Shown here: one piece after another, positions 1 through 10,499 of the stretch
Numbering within the stretch: the first letter of the stretch is position 1
Layout of the letters: every line of letters starts with the position of its first letter
Source: an uncultured Maribacter sp.
GTDB lineage: Bacteria; Bacteroidota; Bacteroidia; Flavobacteriales; Flavobacteriaceae
NCBI RefSeq assembly: GCF_947495965.1
Contig: NZ_CANMBB010000001.1
Coordinates: 709,728 to 773,727 of the forward strand
Direction of reading: 5' to 3'
DNA: 64,000 nt
Translations under genes and position numbers: made by a program
The notes under the pieces: generated by a model
Told to the model about the DNA's origin: nothing
Database searches by the model: none
What the model saw: the letters and a program-made list of their open reading frames with translations, nothing else

Positions 1-813
1 CTCTGCAATACTACTTTTTGGATACATGTAAATACCTCCTTTAATCATGTTTCTATGAAAATCTGAAACTAAAGAACCTATATATCTTGAAGTATACGGT
101 CTATCCCCTTCTTCTTTTTGACAATATTTTATATAATCTTTTACGCCTTGCAAAAAATGAACATAGTTACCTTCGTTTACAGAATATATTTTACCATCTT
201 CAGGGAACTGCATATTAGGGTGCGAAAGATAAAAAGTACCTAATGCAGGGTTTAATGTAAACCCATTAACTCCATCTCCAGTGCTATATACTAACATTGT
301 AGAAGTACCGTAAACAATATATCCTGCAGCAACTTGCTCACTCCCTTTTTGTAAAAAATCTTTCATTTCTACTGGAGTACCAACAGGAGTTACTCTTCTA
401 TATATTGAAAAAATAGTACCTACAGATACATTTACATCTATATTGGAAGACCCATCTAAAGGGTCTATTAATACTACATATTTATTTTGATGATTCTTAT
501 CATTACTATTTATAGAAATAAAATCGTCTTCTTCTTCTGACGCAATTCCACAAACAATTTCTCTATTCTTTAGTGTTTGAATAAATTTTTCATTTGCAAG
601 GACATCTAGTTTTTGCTGACTTTCCCCTTGTATATTAGTGTCTCCTGCATCTCCAAGAATATCTACTAAGCCGGCTTTATTAACTTCATGATTAACAACT
701 TTAGCTGCCAATCTAAGCGCATTAATAAGTTTTGATAATTCTCCAGATGAGTATTGAAAAGAGGATTGATTTTCAATAATAAACTCTCCTAATGTTTTGT
801 TTTTCTTAAGCAT
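1..813 (-). CDS. fbp: Fructose-1,6-bisphosphatase class 1, C-terminus cut off by the window edge
   Basis: Reverse-strand translation from the ATG at 813: [77 protein letters not shown]... typical FBPase N-terminus; downstream [12 protein letters not shown]-type motif is encoded around 440-470. Not in the ORF track because it runs off the edge. Confidence 0.9.
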   Translation of the reverse strand, partial: MLKKNKTLGEFIIENQSSFQYSSGELSKLINALRLAAKVVNHEVNKAGLVDILGDAGDTNIQGESQQKLDVLANEKFIQTLKNREIVCGIASEEEDDFISINSNDKNHQNKYVVLIDPLDGSSNIDVNVSVGTIFSIYRRVTPVGTPVEMKDFLQKGSEQVAAGYIVYGTSTMLVYSTGDGVNGFTLNPALGTFYLSHPNMQFPEDGKIYSVNEGNYVHFLQGVKDYIKYCQKEEGDRPYTSRYIGSLVSDFHRNMIKGGIYMYPKSSIAE

Positions 814-1004
814 TATTATGATTGTGTTTATTTTGATTACAAATATCGCATATTTTGTGATACTATAACGTTTTCGAATGTTTTTGATTTTTAAATTTAT
901 AACTATGTGTTATATTTGTAACATGATAGTTTTTCCTTCTAAATAAATAAAGGTTAAACGCCTTATTTATAACCAAATTGTTTTTTGGAATAAAAAAATG
1001 ACCT

Positions 1005-1487
1005 ATGGATTTTATTATTAGAAATAGCGAAAAAAAGGATATGCCTCAAGTTTTAAGTTTAATTAATGAACTAGCTGTTTTTGAAAAAGAGGAAGATGCT
1101 GTAGAAGTAACTGTAGAGCAATTAGAAAAAGATGGTTTTGGAGAAAACCCACTATTTCATTGTTTTGTTGCAGAAAGTGATTCTAAAATTGTAGGTATGG
1201 CCTTAGTATACTCAAGATATTCTACTTGGAAAGGTCCTGTTATACATTTAGAAGACCTTATTGTTACTGAAGAATACAGAGGAACAGGATTAGGTTCCTC
1301 CTTATTAACCTCTGTAGTTAAACATGGTAAAAAATTAAATGTAAAAAGAATTAGTTGGGAAGTAATTGATTGGAATGAACCTGCAATATCTTTTTATGAG
1401 TCTAAAGGGGCAAATGTAATGAGAGACTGGGATGTAGTACAATTAGATGCGCAAGGAATAGAAGACTATTTAAAAAATAATAACTAA
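1005..1487 (+). CDS. GNAT family N-acetyltransferase
   Basis: 160 aa; GNAT motif A 'DLIVTEEYRGTGLGSSLL' and 'WNEPAISFYESKGA'. Confidence 0.85.
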   Translation: MDFIIRNSEKKDMPQVLSLINELAVFEKEEDAVEVTVEQLEKDGFGENPLFHCFVAESDSKIVGMALVYSRYSTWKGPVIHLEDLIVTEEYRGTGLGSSLLTSVVKHGKKLNVKRISWEVIDWNEPAISFYESKGANVMRDWDVVQLDAQGIEDYLKNNN

Positions 1488-1521
1488 AATAAACCCTACT
1501 CGGGGTATAAAATTAAGCTTA

Positions 1522-2772
1522 ATGAGAGTTTTTAAATTTGGAGGAGCATCTGTAAAAGATGCCAATGGTGTAAAAAATGTTGTAAAAGTATTACAAGAAG
1601 TAGGTTACAAGAATACCCTAGTAGTTGTTTCTGCTATGGGAAAAACCACCAATGGCATGGAAGCCATTGTTGGGGCATATTTTAATGACAAAAACAACTT
1701 ACCTTCTAATATACAAGAAGTTATAGATTATCATGCTGTTATTTTACATGATTTATTTCCAAATAAAGAACATGAGGTTTATAAAAGGGTTAAAGTTTTA
1801 TTTGATGAAGTTCAAGGCTTTTTAACCTGGAATAAATCTCCAAACTATAATTTTGTATATGATCAAGTTGTAGGTTATGGTGAATTAATATCTACCAGTA
1901 TCATAAGTGCCTATTTAAATGAAATTGGCATGCAAAATAACTGGTTAGATGTTCGTAGCTTAATAAAGACCAATAACATATACAGAGACACGACTGTTAA
2001 TTGGGAAAAAACGCAAGAGCAAATAAACCAAACTGTAAATAAAAAAGTTCTTAATATTACCCAAGGATTTTTAGGTAGTGATGACAACAATTTTACAACT
2101 ACTTTGGGACGCGAAGGTTCTGATTATACTGCTGCAATACTTGCTTATTGTTTAAACGCAGAATCTGTAACTATTTGGAAAGATGTACCTGGTGTTTTAA
2201 ATGCAGACCCTAGATATTTTAAAGAAACACAATTACTAAATAAAATATCTTATAAAGAAGCAATAGAACTTGCCTTTTACGGTGCTTCTGTAATACACCC
2301 AAAAACATTACAACCACTACAACGTAAAGAAATACCACTACTTGTAAAATCTTTCATTAATCCAAAAAATGATGGAACTACCGTAGGAAAAGGAAATGGT
2401 ATTGAGCCTAAAGTACCTTGTTTTATTGTTAAAAAAGACCAAGTTTTAATGAAACTTTCTTCCTTAGATTTCTCATTTATTGTAGAAGATAATATTAGTG
2501 AGTTATTTAAACTTTTTCATGAGTATAAAATGAAGGTAGACCTAATTCAAAACTCTGCTATTAGTTTTTCTGTATGTGTAGACAATAGGTTTGGTCGTTT
2601 GGAAGAGTTATTAAACACTTTAAAAAGTCGTTTTAAAGTAGCGCATCAAGAAGGAGTTTCTTTATATACAATTCGTCATTTTAATTCCGAGGCTTTAGCA
2701 TCTTTACAAAATGGGCATGAAGTTTTATTAGAACAACGTGCAAAAGAAACTGTGCAGTTAGTTGTAAAATAA
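1522..2772 (+). CDS. Aspartate kinase
   Basis: 416 aa; 'MRVFKFGGASVKDANG', 'TTLGREGSDYTAAILAYCLNAE', 'WKDVPGVLNADPR' are aspartokinase signatures. Confidence 0.92.
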   Translation: MRVFKFGGASVKDANGVKNVVKVLQEVGYKNTLVVVSAMGKTTNGMEAIVGAYFNDKNNLPSNIQEVIDYHAVILHDLFPNKEHEVYKRVKVLFDEVQGFLTWNKSPNYNFVYDQVVGYGELISTSIISAYLNEIGMQNNWLDVRSLIKTNNIYRDTTVNWEKTQEQINQTVNKKVLNITQGFLGSDDNNFTTTLGREGSDYTAAILAYCLNAESVTIWKDVPGVLNADPRYFKETQLLNKISYKEAIELAFYGASVIHPKTLQPLQRKEIPLLVKSFINPKNDGTTVGKGNGIEPKVPCFIVKKDQVLMKLSSLDFSFIVEDNISELFKLFHEYKMKVDLIQNSAISFSVCVDNRFGRLEELLNTLKSRFKVAHQEGVSLYTIRHFNSEALASLQNGHEVLLEQRAKETVQLVVK

Positions 2773-2849
2773 AAACTTCCAAAATATAAAAAGGAATTGC
2801 TTAACGCTGGTTTTTGCTATATTTACGGTTCTGAAATTTTTTAAATTCT

Positions 2850-4661
2850 ATGGGTTTAGTAACCGCAAAGGAAGTAGCAGCTGCTATTCATTTAAAAAAA
2901 TATGGGTTTTTTGGTACTTTTATTGGGTGGATCCTAATGAAAATCACCAGAATATCTAGTATAAATAGATGCTATGATACTTATAAGCACTTAGAAGGTG
3001 TTGCTTTCCTACAAGCTATATTAGAACATTATGACATAGATTTTGAGATACCTGAAGAAGATTTTAAAAGACTTCCTAAAAATGGCGCATATATTACCAT
3101 ATCTAACCACCCATTAGGTGGAATAGATGGTGCATTATTACTAAAACTTATATTAGCGCATAGAACCGATTTTAAAATTATTGCAAACTTTTTATTACAC
3201 AGGTTAACCCCATTAAAACCATATATTTTACCTGTAAATCCTTTTGAGAATCACAAAAGTGCTAAAAGTAGTATTGCTGGTTTTAAAAATGCAATGAAAC
3301 ATTTAAATGATGGTCATCCACTTGGTATTTTCCCTGCTGGAGAAGTATCTACCTATAAAGATGGAAAATTAATTATAGATAAACCATGGGAAGATGCGGC
3401 ATTAAAACTTATTAGAAAAGCAGAAGTGCCGGTTGTGCCAATATACTTTCATGCAAAAAATAGTAAATTATTTTATCGTTTATCTAAAATAAGTGACGTT
3501 TTTAGAACTGCAAAATTACCTTCAGAAGTGTATTCGCAAAAAAACCGTCCTATAAAAATTCGTATAGGGCAACCTATCTCTGTAAAAACACAAAAAGAAC
3601 AAGGCTCCTTAAAAGAGTTTACAGAGCTTTTACGAAGAAAAACTTACATACTATCCAACGCCTACGAAAAAGAGCGCTTAATAGACCAAATACCTACAAC
3701 CCTTAAAATACCTAAAGCTCCAAAAAAAATTGCTTCTCCAATTCCAACAGAGGTAATGCAAGGCGAAATAGAAAAATTACGAGAAAAAGATTGTCGTCTT
3801 TTACAAAGTAAAAATTATGAGGTTTTCTTAGCACAAGAAAAAGACATGCCTTTTATTTTAAAGGAAATTGGAAGACAAAGAGAAGTAACTTTTAGAGCTA
3901 TTGGCGAAGGCACAAATAATGCAATAGATTTAGATGTTTTTGACTCTTATTACTACCATCTTTTTCTATGGGATAATACCGAAAAATGTATTGTTGGTGC
4001 TTATAGAATGGGAATGGGCTCAGAAATATTCCCTGAACATGGTATAAATGGATTTTATTTACAGGATTTATTTAGAGTGGAACCCGAATTATATGGAATG
4101 ATGAAAAATTCTATTGAAATGGGTAGAGCTTATATAGTTAAAGATTACCAACAAAAACCAATGCCGCTATTCTTATTATGGAAAGGTATTGTACATACTA
4201 CTTTAAGGCATCCAGAACATAAATATTTAATAGGAGGTGTAAGCATAAGCAACCAGTTTTCTAATTTCTCTAAATCTTTAATGATTGAGTTTATGAAATC
4301 TAATTACTGGGATCCTTATGTTGCGCAATATATACGTCCTAAAAAAGAGTTTAAAGTTAAACTTAAAGATGCCGATAAAGATTTTGTTTTTGACGAAACG
4401 CAGGCAGATTTAAATAAGTTTGATAGACTTATTGATGAGGTAGAACCAGGTAATCTTAGGTTACCTGTTCTTATTAAAAAATATATAAAACAGAATGCTA
4501 AAGTAATTGCATTTAATGTAGACCCGCTTTTTAATAACTCTGTAGATGGTTTAATGTATATTAAAATAGCAGATTTACCAGAGAGTACTGTTAAACCTGT
4601 TATGGAAGAATTTCAGGCAGAATTAGAGCGTAAAATGGCTGACGCTAATACTACCAAATAA
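2850..4661 (+). CDS. olsF: Bifunctional acyltransferase, PlsC-like N-terminus plus hemolysin-type GNAT C-terminus; OlsF-like ornithine lipid synthase candidate
   Basis: 603 aa; N-terminal 'ISNHPLGGIDGALL' and 'GIFPAGEVSTYK' (lysophospholipid acyltransferase-like); C-terminal 'IVGAYRMGMGSEI...EMGRAYIVKDYQQKPMPLFLLWKGI' (Acetyltransf_5/hemolysin-like). Same domain order as OlsF, which is known from Flavobacterium johnsoniae. Confidence 0.65.
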   Translation: MGLVTAKEVAAAIHLKKYGFFGTFIGWILMKITRISSINRCYDTYKHLEGVAFLQAILEHYDIDFEIPEEDFKRLPKNGAYITISNHPLGGIDGALLLKLILAHRTDFKIIANFLLHRLTPLKPYILPVNPFENHKSAKSSIAGFKNAMKHLNDGHPLGIFPAGEVSTYKDGKLIIDKPWEDAALKLIRKAEVPVVPIYFHAKNSKLFYRLSKISDVFRTAKLPSEVYSQKNRPIKIRIGQPISVKTQKEQGSLKEFTELLRRKTYILSNAYEKERLIDQIPTTLKIPKAPKKIASPIPTEVMQGEIEKLREKDCRLLQSKNYEVFLAQEKDMPFILKEIGRQREVTFRAIGEGTNNAIDLDVFDSYYYHLFLWDNTEKCIVGAYRMGMGSEIFPEHGINGFYLQDLFRVEPELYGMMKNSIEMGRAYIVKDYQQKPMPLFLLWKGIVHTTLRHPEHKYLIGGVSISNQFSNFSKSLMIEFMKSNYWDPYVAQYIRPKKEFKVKLKDADKDFVFDETQADLNKFDRLIDEVEPGNLRLPVLIKKYIKQNAKVIAFNVDPLFNNSVDGLMYIKIADLPESTVKPVMEEFQAELERKMADANTTK

Positions 4662-4955
4662 AGTATCCTATTCACTTAAGACTAATACAAACCCCTCCAT
4701 TTTCACATCCAAATTAGTCCTGAAAAGCACAACTAAAAATTTCATTTTTCATTTACTATTAAAAAATAATTTTTAGGGATAAAAAAACCTAAAATATAGT
4801 ACCAATTGGTATATTATAAATTTATATACCAATTAGACCATAATTAATTGCCTGACAATTAAAGCTATAAATGAAAAGTAGTCGTGAATTAAGGTTTATA
4901 AAATATTCTTAAAAATTATATTAAAAACACATACCATTAAGTATATTATTAAGAA

Positions 4956-6329
4956 TTACTTAGAACCATATAACCTATTTACAGCTCTTAATATTAAACG
5001 GGCCCTACCTAATTCTGATTGTTTAATTTTTTTGTACGTTCTATTTAAATAGTATTCTACTGCAGCATTACCTTTAAATTCTTTCCTTGCTTTATATAAA
5101 TCTAATGCAACTTGTAAATCTTGGGGCACATAAGAAACTCCTGTATATTCTTGAAGTAATTGTAAATTAAGAAAACCATATTCTTCCGTTGGCTCTAACA
5201 TGGTTCCTTCTCCAAAATCATTCCATGTAACTAATTGAATAAAATCTGCAGCTTCATGGTGGGTGTAATTTAATGTCTCTACAAACGTATCCCCATCTGC
5301 ATGGTTTATATTCCAAGTATGGTTTAATCCCCAACCACCTTCTTCATAAAAGCTATTAAAACCAGGATAACTACTCCCAACGGTTACCAAGTTATTTGTT
5401 AAATAAGTATCGTAGTAATATTCATGTGCTAAAAGGTGATCGCCAGCTACCCATAAAAATTCACCAGAGGCATTATTGCCAACCATATTTTGTGCAGCCC
5501 ATAAGGTTAAAAAATAAGGCTCTTGATCTTGAGGAAATACAGAAAAAATGCTATCCCAATCTGAGGTTGTTGTTATAGTTTCAGGGCCAAAAACAAACAT
5601 AAGTTCTTTAGAATTATGTTTCAGAAAGTTAGACTTTGTAAAATAGGTGTTTTTAATATAATTAAAATCCATCGTAGCAGCATTTACAACACTAGTTGAT
5701 AACCCAGCGTTATAAATATCTTGAGCAACGCGATCTTCATACATAATAGAAAATTCCATACCCAAATCTTGCAATCTATTCATAAATGTTTCTGTAGACT
5801 GTTTAATAAGTTGGTAATCATATACATCTTTACTACCATACCAATCAAAAATAACACCGTCTATACCAGATAATTTCATCATTAAAAAATGGTATTCTTG
5901 TAAATCTGGGTCATTAGAAGAGTATGGGCCAATAATAGGATAGTAATACGAAGCAATTTCTCTTTTACCATTAGCATCTACAGTATTTGGGTTTTTAGTA
6001 GCCATTGTCCAGTGTTGCCCCCAATACCCATCAAAATCTAAGCTTTGAAACCAAGGCATATAATGCGCATATACCTTTTTGGGATTATCTTTAACAACAT
6101 CCATTCCTGAAATATCTACAATCCTTCCTGCCAAAGTAGCTTCTTTAAAACTATCTTCTTCATCTAAAACAGCCCGTAATATAGAATCTGGAATTATTTC
6201 GGTAGCTTCTGTACTAAAAACCTCTTGCTTAGACTCTTTAAAATCTTTTGTTTTTTCTTTCTCACAAGACGCAAGAATTAAAAAAAACACTCCGACTAAT
6301 ATTAAAATTACCTTCTTATTATATAACAT
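4956..6329 (-). CDS. GH99-like / GH71-99-type glycoside hydrolase, lipoprotein
   Basis: 457 aa; lipoprotein signal 'LVGVFFLILASCEKE'; 'VYAHYMPWFQSLDFDGYWGQHWTM', 'GIDGVIFDWYGSKDVYDYQL', 'QLVTWNDFGEGTMLEPT' typical of GH99-like proteins. Confidence 0.75.
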   Translation of the reverse strand: MLYNKKVILILVGVFFLILASCEKEKTKDFKESKQEVFSTEATEIIPDSILRAVLDEEDSFKEATLAGRIVDISGMDVVKDNPKKVYAHYMPWFQSLDFDGYWGQHWTMATKNPNTVDANGKREIASYYYPIIGPYSSNDPDLQEYHFLMMKLSGIDGVIFDWYGSKDVYDYQLIKQSTETFMNRLQDLGMEFSIMYEDRVAQDIYNAGLSTSVVNAATMDFNYIKNTYFTKSNFLKHNSKELMFVFGPETITTTSDWDSIFSVFPQDQEPYFLTLWAAQNMVGNNASGEFLWVAGDHLLAHEYYYDTYLTNNLVTVGSSYPGFNSFYEEGGWGLNHTWNINHADGDTFVETLNYTHHEAADFIQLVTWNDFGEGTMLEPTEEYGFLNLQLLQEYTGVSYVPQDLQVALDLYKARKEFKGNAAVEYYLNRTYKKIKQSELGRARLILRAVNRLYGSK

Positions 6330-6474
6330 ATAATTAAAATTTTAATTAAAATTGAGGAACGAGGTGAAAGTAAAAATATTTTTAGGAGTTTTTTCCTACA
6401 ATTAACATATTAACATATTTTTAACATTTACAAGTGCAACACTACCAGTACATTACAATTTTTAAAAGTAAATT

Positions 6475-6762
6475 ATGCAAGCTCCTTTTATACTAGATAA
6501 AACATATACTAAACAAGATTATACAACCAACAGGTTACCAAGAGCCGAATATGAGAATTGTATTTTTAAAGAATGTAATTTTGAAAATGGTTTGTTAGAT
6601 GGGCAAAATTTTATGGAATGTACTTTCATAAAATGCAATTTTAGCGCTACAAACATTACAAACACAATTTTTAAAGAAGTAAGTTTTACTACCTGTAAAA
6701 TGCTAGGAGTTACATTTGAAACGTGTAATACTTTTTTAATAGATTTTACTTTTAATAATTAA
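6475..6762 (+). CDS. Pentapeptide-repeat-like small protein
   Basis: 95 aa; repeated 'CIFKECNFENGLLDGQNFMECTFIKCNFSATNITNTIF'. Confidence 0.75.
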   Translation: MQAPFILDKTYTKQDYTTNRLPRAEYENCIFKECNFENGLLDGQNFMECTFIKCNFSATNITNTIFKEVSFTTCKMLGVTFETCNTFLIDFTFNN

Positions 6763-6807
6763 ATAGTAGTGAAATTTGTACCTTGTAATGAATACAACCA
6801 TTTAAAA

Positions 6808-7299
6808 ATGAAATTTACATATATACTTTTCTTACTTTTTTCATTAAATATTTATGCCCAAAATACCATAAAATTAAAAGAAGGTCAAAATTCTCCAAAA
6901 GCAAGTTTAGCAGACGTGTCTTGGATTGCCGGCCATTGGAAAGGAGAGGCTTTTGGGGGCATTACTGAAGAAATATGGAGTCCGCCTTTAGGAAATTCTA
7001 TGATGTTTGTTTTTAAACTAGTAAGCGAAGGGAAAGTGCAATTCTATGAAATTGGACATATTAAAGAGCAAGAAGAAAGCCTTATATTACAACTAAAACA
7101 TTTTACAGAAAATTTAAAAGGTTGGGAAACAAAAGAACAAACTATAGACTTTAAACTTGTTAAGCTAGAAGAAAACAAAGTATATTTTGAAGATTTTACA
7201 ATAGAAAAATTAAATGCTAATGAAATTAATTTATATGTTTTAATAGCACATGAAGATGGCACTAAAAAAGAAGAAAAATTTAATTACAAAAAACTGTAG
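6808..7299 (+). CDS. Exported DUF6265-like protein
   Basis: ORF-track start at 6769 is GTG; the ATG at 6808 gives a clean signal peptide MKFTYILFLLFSLNIYAQ. Core 'WIAGHWKGEAFGGITEEIWSPPLGNSMMFVFKL' fits the DUF6265 family. Confidence 0.7.
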   Translation: MKFTYILFLLFSLNIYAQNTIKLKEGQNSPKASLADVSWIAGHWKGEAFGGITEEIWSPPLGNSMMFVFKLVSEGKVQFYEIGHIKEQEESLILQLKHFTENLKGWETKEQTIDFKLVKLEENKVYFEDFTIEKLNANEINLYVLIAHEDGTKKEEKFNYKKL

Positions 7300-7302
7300 T
7301 TA

Positions 7303-7653
7303 ATGAAAAAGAAATGCTTAGAATGTAATACCGAAATTATAGGAAGAATTGATAAAAAATATTGTTCTGACTATTGTAGAAATGCTTACAATAACAAAGT
7401 AAATAAAGACAGTAAAAATTTAATTAGAAATATAAATAATAGACTTAGAAAAAATTATAGAATATTAGATAGCTTTAAATTAAAAGACGGTAAAACAAAT
7501 ACAACCAGAACTAGGCTATTAGATAAGGGTTTTGATTTTGATTTTATTACTAATCTCTATACAACAAAAAAAGGCACAACCTATTTCTTTATATATGATT
7601 TAGGTTATTTGCCTTTAGATAATGATTACTATATGATAGTTAAAAGAGAGTAA
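7303..7653 (+). CDS. Small conserved protein with N-terminal CxxC...CxxxC zinc-ribbon-like motif
   Basis: 116 aa; 'KKCLECNTEIIGRIDKKYCSDYCRNAYNNK'. Confidence 0.6.
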   Translation: MKKKCLECNTEIIGRIDKKYCSDYCRNAYNNKVNKDSKNLIRNINNRLRKNYRILDSFKLKDGKTNTTRTRLLDKGFDFDFITNLYTTKKGTTYFFIYDLGYLPLDNDYYMIVKRE

Positions 7654-7655
7654 AT

Positions 7656-8120
7656 TTATTTATAATTTTGCCCACTTAATTTTAGTGCTGCAATTACAAT
7701 ATCTTTTCTACTAATTTGTCCTACAAGAATACCATTTTTCATTACAGGTAATCTACGCCTATTGTTGTTATAAAATATACCTGCAGCATCAAAAATACTA
7801 ATGTCATTATCAATAGTTTCTACATTCTTAGTCATAAACTTTTCTACACTTTTATCTAGTATAGGCTGGTTAAAATAACGGCTTTCAGATATTTGTTTCA
7901 TGCAATCCGCTTCAGATATAATACCTACAAGAAATCCGTTAGAATCTATAACAGGGCCACCAGAGATATGGTTTTTAGCAAAAAGCTCCATCACCTCTAA
8001 AATAGATTGTTCTGGACTAAACGTAAGGAGTTTTTTTGTCATATAATCTTCAACCAAAAAAGGAGCATCAAATTCCTTTTTTGTACTTTTCCTTACTCCC
8101 TGAAAGCTTTTAATTCCCAT
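7656..8120 (-). CDS. CBS domain protein
   Basis: 154 aa; two CBS repeats: 'MTKKLLTFSPEQSILEVMELFAKNHISGGPVIDSNGFLVGIISEAD' and 'MTKNVETIDNDISIFDAAGIFYNNNRRRLPVMKNGILVGQISRKDIV'. Confidence 0.9.
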   Translation of the reverse strand: MGIKSFQGVRKSTKKEFDAPFLVEDYMTKKLLTFSPEQSILEVMELFAKNHISGGPVIDSNGFLVGIISEADCMKQISESRYFNQPILDKSVEKFMTKNVETIDNDISIFDAAGIFYNNNRRRLPVMKNGILVGQISRKDIVIAALKLSGQNYK

Positions 8121-8315
8121 ATACGTTATTTTTAAGGTTGATTACTAAAGATAGGAAAAAATATGAATTACGCAATAAATATTAATGTTAATTGAATTAA
8201 TAATACCATTAAAAAGATTTTTATGTAAAATTCGTATTAAAAAAATTAATACATCTACCGTAACAAAAAAAATATTTTACCGCTTATATTTACAATAAAT
8301 AGCACTACAAACTAT

Positions 8316-9122
8316 ATGAAAAATATTGGAATATTAGGCTGCGGTTGGCTAGGGTACCCACTAGCAAAAGAACTTTTAAAGGATGCTTACAATGTATATG
8401 GCTCAACAACCTCACAGAGCAAAATTGAAAAACTAGAAAATGATGGAATAAAAGCTTCCAAAATTATATTCTTTGAAGATAAAATTGAAGGGGACATTAT
8501 TACCCTTCTAAAGCCCTTAGATATAGTAATTATTAATATTCCACCAAGATTAAGAGGGAAAATTAGAGAGAATTTTATAAAAAAAATGACACTCCTTCAT
8601 GCAGAAATAAAAAAAACAAAATGCTCTAAAATTATATTTATTAGTAGTACTGCGGTTTACGGGAATGTAAGTGGAACTGTTACCGAAGAAAGTAAAACCC
8701 AACCAAACACAGAATCTGGAAAACAATTACTCGTATGCGAAAAACTTTTTTTAGAAGACCCTGAATTACAAACAACTATTATTAGATTTGGTGGCTTAAT
8801 TGGTCCAGATAGGCATCCGGTAACAATGCTTTCAGGTAAAGAGAACTTAACTAATGGAAATGCCCCTGTTAATTTAATTCATGTACAGGATTGCATTTCT
8901 ATTATTAAAACTAGTATTAGTAAAGGTTGGTGGAATGTTACTATGAACGCGGTACACCCATTACACCCAACCAAAAAAGAATACTATGCCCAAGAAGCAT
9001 TATTAAGGGGCATAAAACCCCCAAAATATATAACTTGTAATGAAGTAAACAGCAAGAAAGTGGACTCTACATGGCTTATAAATGTTAAAAAATACCATTT
9101 TCACACCTCAATTTATAGTTAA
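8316..9122 (+). CDS. SDR/NAD-dependent epimerase-like protein
   Basis: 268 aa; N-terminal 'IGILGCGWLGYPLAKELL' Rossmann motif, 'IIFISSTAVYG' catalytic-like segment. Confidence 0.75.
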   Translation: MKNIGILGCGWLGYPLAKELLKDAYNVYGSTTSQSKIEKLENDGIKASKIIFFEDKIEGDIITLLKPLDIVIINIPPRLRGKIRENFIKKMTLLHAEIKKTKCSKIIFISSTAVYGNVSGTVTEESKTQPNTESGKQLLVCEKLFLEDPELQTTIIRFGGLIGPDRHPVTMLSGKENLTNGNAPVNLIHVQDCISIIKTSISKGWWNVTMNAVHPLHPTKKEYYAQEALLRGIKPPKYITCNEVNSKKVDSTWLINVKKYHFHTSIYS

Positions 9123-9245
9123 GACACATCAAAAGGAACGTTTTTCACAACAAAAAGAGTGTTTTTGTGTTAATTATATAACTGAAAAACAGAAGGTTAT
9201 CGACGAAATACATACCTTTATATTAAATTATTAAATATAAAAGCC

Positions 9246-9620
9246 ATGAAAAATTCAAGTTTAAAAAGGAGAATTTTACTGGATGTTGAAAACCTAATTT
9301 CTCGTAGTAGCTCCTTTCAAAAAAGTAGTTCAAAGTTTAATAAATTGCATGTTGCCATATTAAAAAAGCATTACAATGCAGCAGATGTTTCTATAGATTA
9401 TCATAGAAACCGTGTTACAATGAATATAATTGTAGATGATAAACAATATGATCCAAAAACCATAAATACAAACCTAAGTACAATCTATACAAATCTGTTT
9501 TTTGAAAATTTAAAAGATTTTTTAAACTCCTGTATAGATAAGGACACAAAAAGTTTGGCCTTTTATGCCAGTTTACTTAGAACTTTTACAAAAAAAGAAG
9601 TAAAACTAAGTATCGTTTAA
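9246..9620 (+). CDS. Hypothetical protein
   Basis: 124 aa intact ORF followed by a terminator hairpin. Confidence 0.55.
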   Translation: MKNSSLKRRILLDVENLISRSSSFQKSSSKFNKLHVAILKKHYNAADVSIDYHRNRVTMNIIVDDKQYDPKTINTNLSTIYTNLFFENLKDFLNSCIDKDTKSLAFYASLLRTFTKKEVKLSIV

Positions 9621-9640
9621 ATTATTCACTTCAAATTATG

Positions 9641-9669
9641 AAAAAGGGATACTCAAAGTATCCCTTTTT
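9641..9669 (+). terminator. Intrinsic terminator
   Basis: AAAAAGGGATAC-TCAAA-GTATCCCTTTTT, 12 bp perfect stem followed by T run. Confidence 0.8.
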
Positions 9670-9750
9670 TTATTAAAATGTGTTTTAAAGATAATATTAA
9701 CAGAATACTCTAAATTATTTAATAGTTTAGTGCATTAAATTTTATTAAAA

Positions 9751-10449
9751 ATGAAAAAAATATTTTTTGCCTTTATAGTACTTATAGGAGTATCTGCTAT
9801 TGCACAAACTAAAACCGAATTACAAAAGCACTATGAAGCTTTTTATAAAGAAATGAGATTACAGGGCGATGTAACTGGTGTTATAAATGCACTTACGCAT
9901 TTAAACGTTATTGCGCCATCTAAACAAAGAAAAGACACCTTAGCCTTTATTTATGCTAATGACAATCAACATTTACAGGCATTAAATACCATAGGAATAG
10001 AAAAATTAGATACAGATTCTGATTTAGCTGTACAGGTAAAAGGAATTTCTTTAAAAGCTTTAAACCAACCTAAAAGAGCATTAGAACAATTTGAAGTTTT
10101 AAACAAAAGAACTCCAAATGTTTATTTGGCTTATGAAATTGCTGATTTAAAAATACAAACAGGTGATAAAGTTGGAGCTGAGAGCCATATAGAATATGGT
10201 ATTACTAATGCAAAAGAGGATATGAAATATGCTTTCTATGAACGCCAACAGCCTTATGAGGTGCCGTTAAAAGCTGCTTTTTTACATTTAAAAGCTTTAG
10301 CAATTTATAAAGCAGATATGACTAACGTAGATGACGCTATAGCTTTAATTGATCAAGCTCTTACAATAGACCCAAAATTTAACTTAGCTAGTTTAAGTAA
10401 ACAAGCTTTGGTAGCTAGAAAAGAAAAAACTCCTGAAAAAGAAAAATAA
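9751..10449 (+). CDS. Exported TPR-like protein
   Basis: 232 aa; signal peptide 'MKKIFFAFIVLIGVSAIAQ', helical repeats with C-terminal 'DDAIALIDQALTIDPKFNLA'. Confidence 0.65.
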   Translation: MKKIFFAFIVLIGVSAIAQTKTELQKHYEAFYKEMRLQGDVTGVINALTHLNVIAPSKQRKDTLAFIYANDNQHLQALNTIGIEKLDTDSDLAVQVKGISLKALNQPKRALEQFEVLNKRTPNVYLAYEIADLKIQTGDKVGAESHIEYGITNAKEDMKYAFYERQQPYEVPLKAAFLHLKALAIYKADMTNVDDAIALIDQALTIDPKFNLASLSKQALVARKEKTPEKEK

Positions 10450-10464
10450 TACTTTTAGGCCTAA

Positions 10465-10497
10465 AAAAAAGGGAAGAGCGCTGCTCTTCCCTTTTTT
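10465..10497. terminator. Bidirectional terminator between convergent genes
   Basis: AAAAAAGGGAAGAGC-GCT-GCTCTTCCCTTTTTT between the stops at 10449 (+) and 10500 (-). Confidence 0.8.
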
Positions 10498-10499
10498 GT

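Noticed and set aside
5396-6333. Plus-strand ORFs 5396..5578 and 6079..6333
   Set aside because: Fully antisense to the well supported GH99-like gene; composition is that of reverse-complemented coding sequence.
7044-7262. Minus-strand ORF of 72 aa
   Set aside because: Antisense to the DUF6265-like gene; no domain signal.
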